Shown here one piece after another: positions 63,633-64,000 of a DNA stretch of 64,000 nt. The position numbers and the translations under genes are program-made. Under the pieces are notes generated by a model. It had not been told where the DNA came from and ran no database searches. It saw only the letters and a program-made list of their open reading frames with translations. Source of the DNA: Cenococcum geophilum 1.58 (taxonomy: Eukaryota; Ascomycota; Dothideomycetes; Gloniales; Gloniaceae); the NCBI GenBank assembly GCA_001692895.1, contig KV748179.1, positions 2,108,001-2,172,000 of the forward strand. Direction: 5' to 3'. Positions within the stretch are counted from its first letter, which is position 1. Every line of letters begins with the position of its first letter.

Positions 63633-64000
63633 AAAGATCGTTTAAATATAAAGATAATATCTAATTTGATATAGTACTAAGCCTTACCTAATCCGTCTAA
63701 TGTTTTAATAGGATTGGGTATTAGTTCTAAATAGTAATAGTATTAAGTTCTTAATAGTTAATATTGTAGAAGTAAAGGCCTCCGTCGAGCTTCTTAATAA
63801 AGGTTATAAAAGTAACTGCTAGGGACAAGCCAGCTTAGATAAATTCTTTTAATAGGTTCTTATCTAGGTATTTACGTAAGATAATGAGCTTATTTTAAGA
63901 TATACTATATAGGGGCCTAAACACCGGCTACTTTCCTTCCTTAAGGGTAATCTTATCTTATACGCCGTCGATATAGGCACTATAGTAAGCGAACCAACCA
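63633..64000 (-). mobile_element. Gypsy reverse-transcriptase fragment (copy 2, cut by window end)
   Basis: This is the same fossil fragment as at 57975-58345, identical by eye as far as the window extends. Confidence 0.6.

Larger units (their letters stand above)
60570..64000. repeat. Second copy of the 54925-58342 segment
   Basis: From 60570 the sequence follows 54925 onward. The first 400 bases differ by many single-base insertions and deletions. From about 60975 to the window end the two copies appear identical at a constant offset of 5658. It repeats the Helitron N-terminal part, the CorA-like gene and the start of the Gypsy fragment. Confidence 0.9.

Noticed and set aside
1-64000. A giant Starship-type element or gene cluster carrying these repeats
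   Set aside because: No tyrosine-recombinase captain gene or cargo cluster was found. The order of nested transposons explains the window.

Overview
This window looks like a repeat-packed, AT-rich block of a filamentous ascomycete genome. Almost every transposon copy carries the signature of repeat-induced point mutation (RIP): cytosine-poor, TpA-rich sequence, no long intact frame, and repeat copies that differ almost only by C/T and G/A transitions. No species can be named from the sequence.

Layout. 1-10484: two nested, minus-strand copies of one Ty3/Gypsy chromovirus family (A in B), each carrying a short, much less mutated solo LTR. 10485-14785 and 22708-about 24640: a minus-strand Tad/I-like LINE, split by a full-length plus-strand copy of the same Gypsy family (C, 14786-22707). 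About 24641-25592 and 31686-31858: a minus-strand pogo/Fot1-type DNA transposon, split by a second Gypsy family (D, 25593-31685). 31859-34436: an island of normal composition with one well-supported four-exon gene (32832-34273) for a 404-residue multi-pass membrane protein. 34499-38161: a hAT transposon with an exact 8-bp target duplication, itself inserted in a Gypsy relic and hit by a solo LTR. 39527-40510: a satellite of about 250 bp per unit. 40868-47196: a complete third Gypsy family (E) with target duplication. About 47860-55640: a minus-strand Helitron, interrupted by a 2.4-kb terminal-inverted-repeat element (52609-55035) that is mostly four stacked tandem arrays and a hairpin. 55640-57970: a second host island holding a degraded CorA-like transporter gene. 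It is followed by a Gypsy reverse-transcriptase fragment, a 438-bp TIR element and a 25-N gap.

The last 4.9 kb (59148-64000) repeat the 54.3-58.3 kb segment. The match is very noisy next to the gap, then error-like with single-base indels, then identical. This reads as an unmerged, unpolished contig end rather than a biological duplication.

The biology here is a record of successive transposition with RIP acting between waves. The host contributes one apparently intact gene and one decayed gene, each in a small island bounded by transposons. I see no rRNA, tRNA or CRISPR that I can support.
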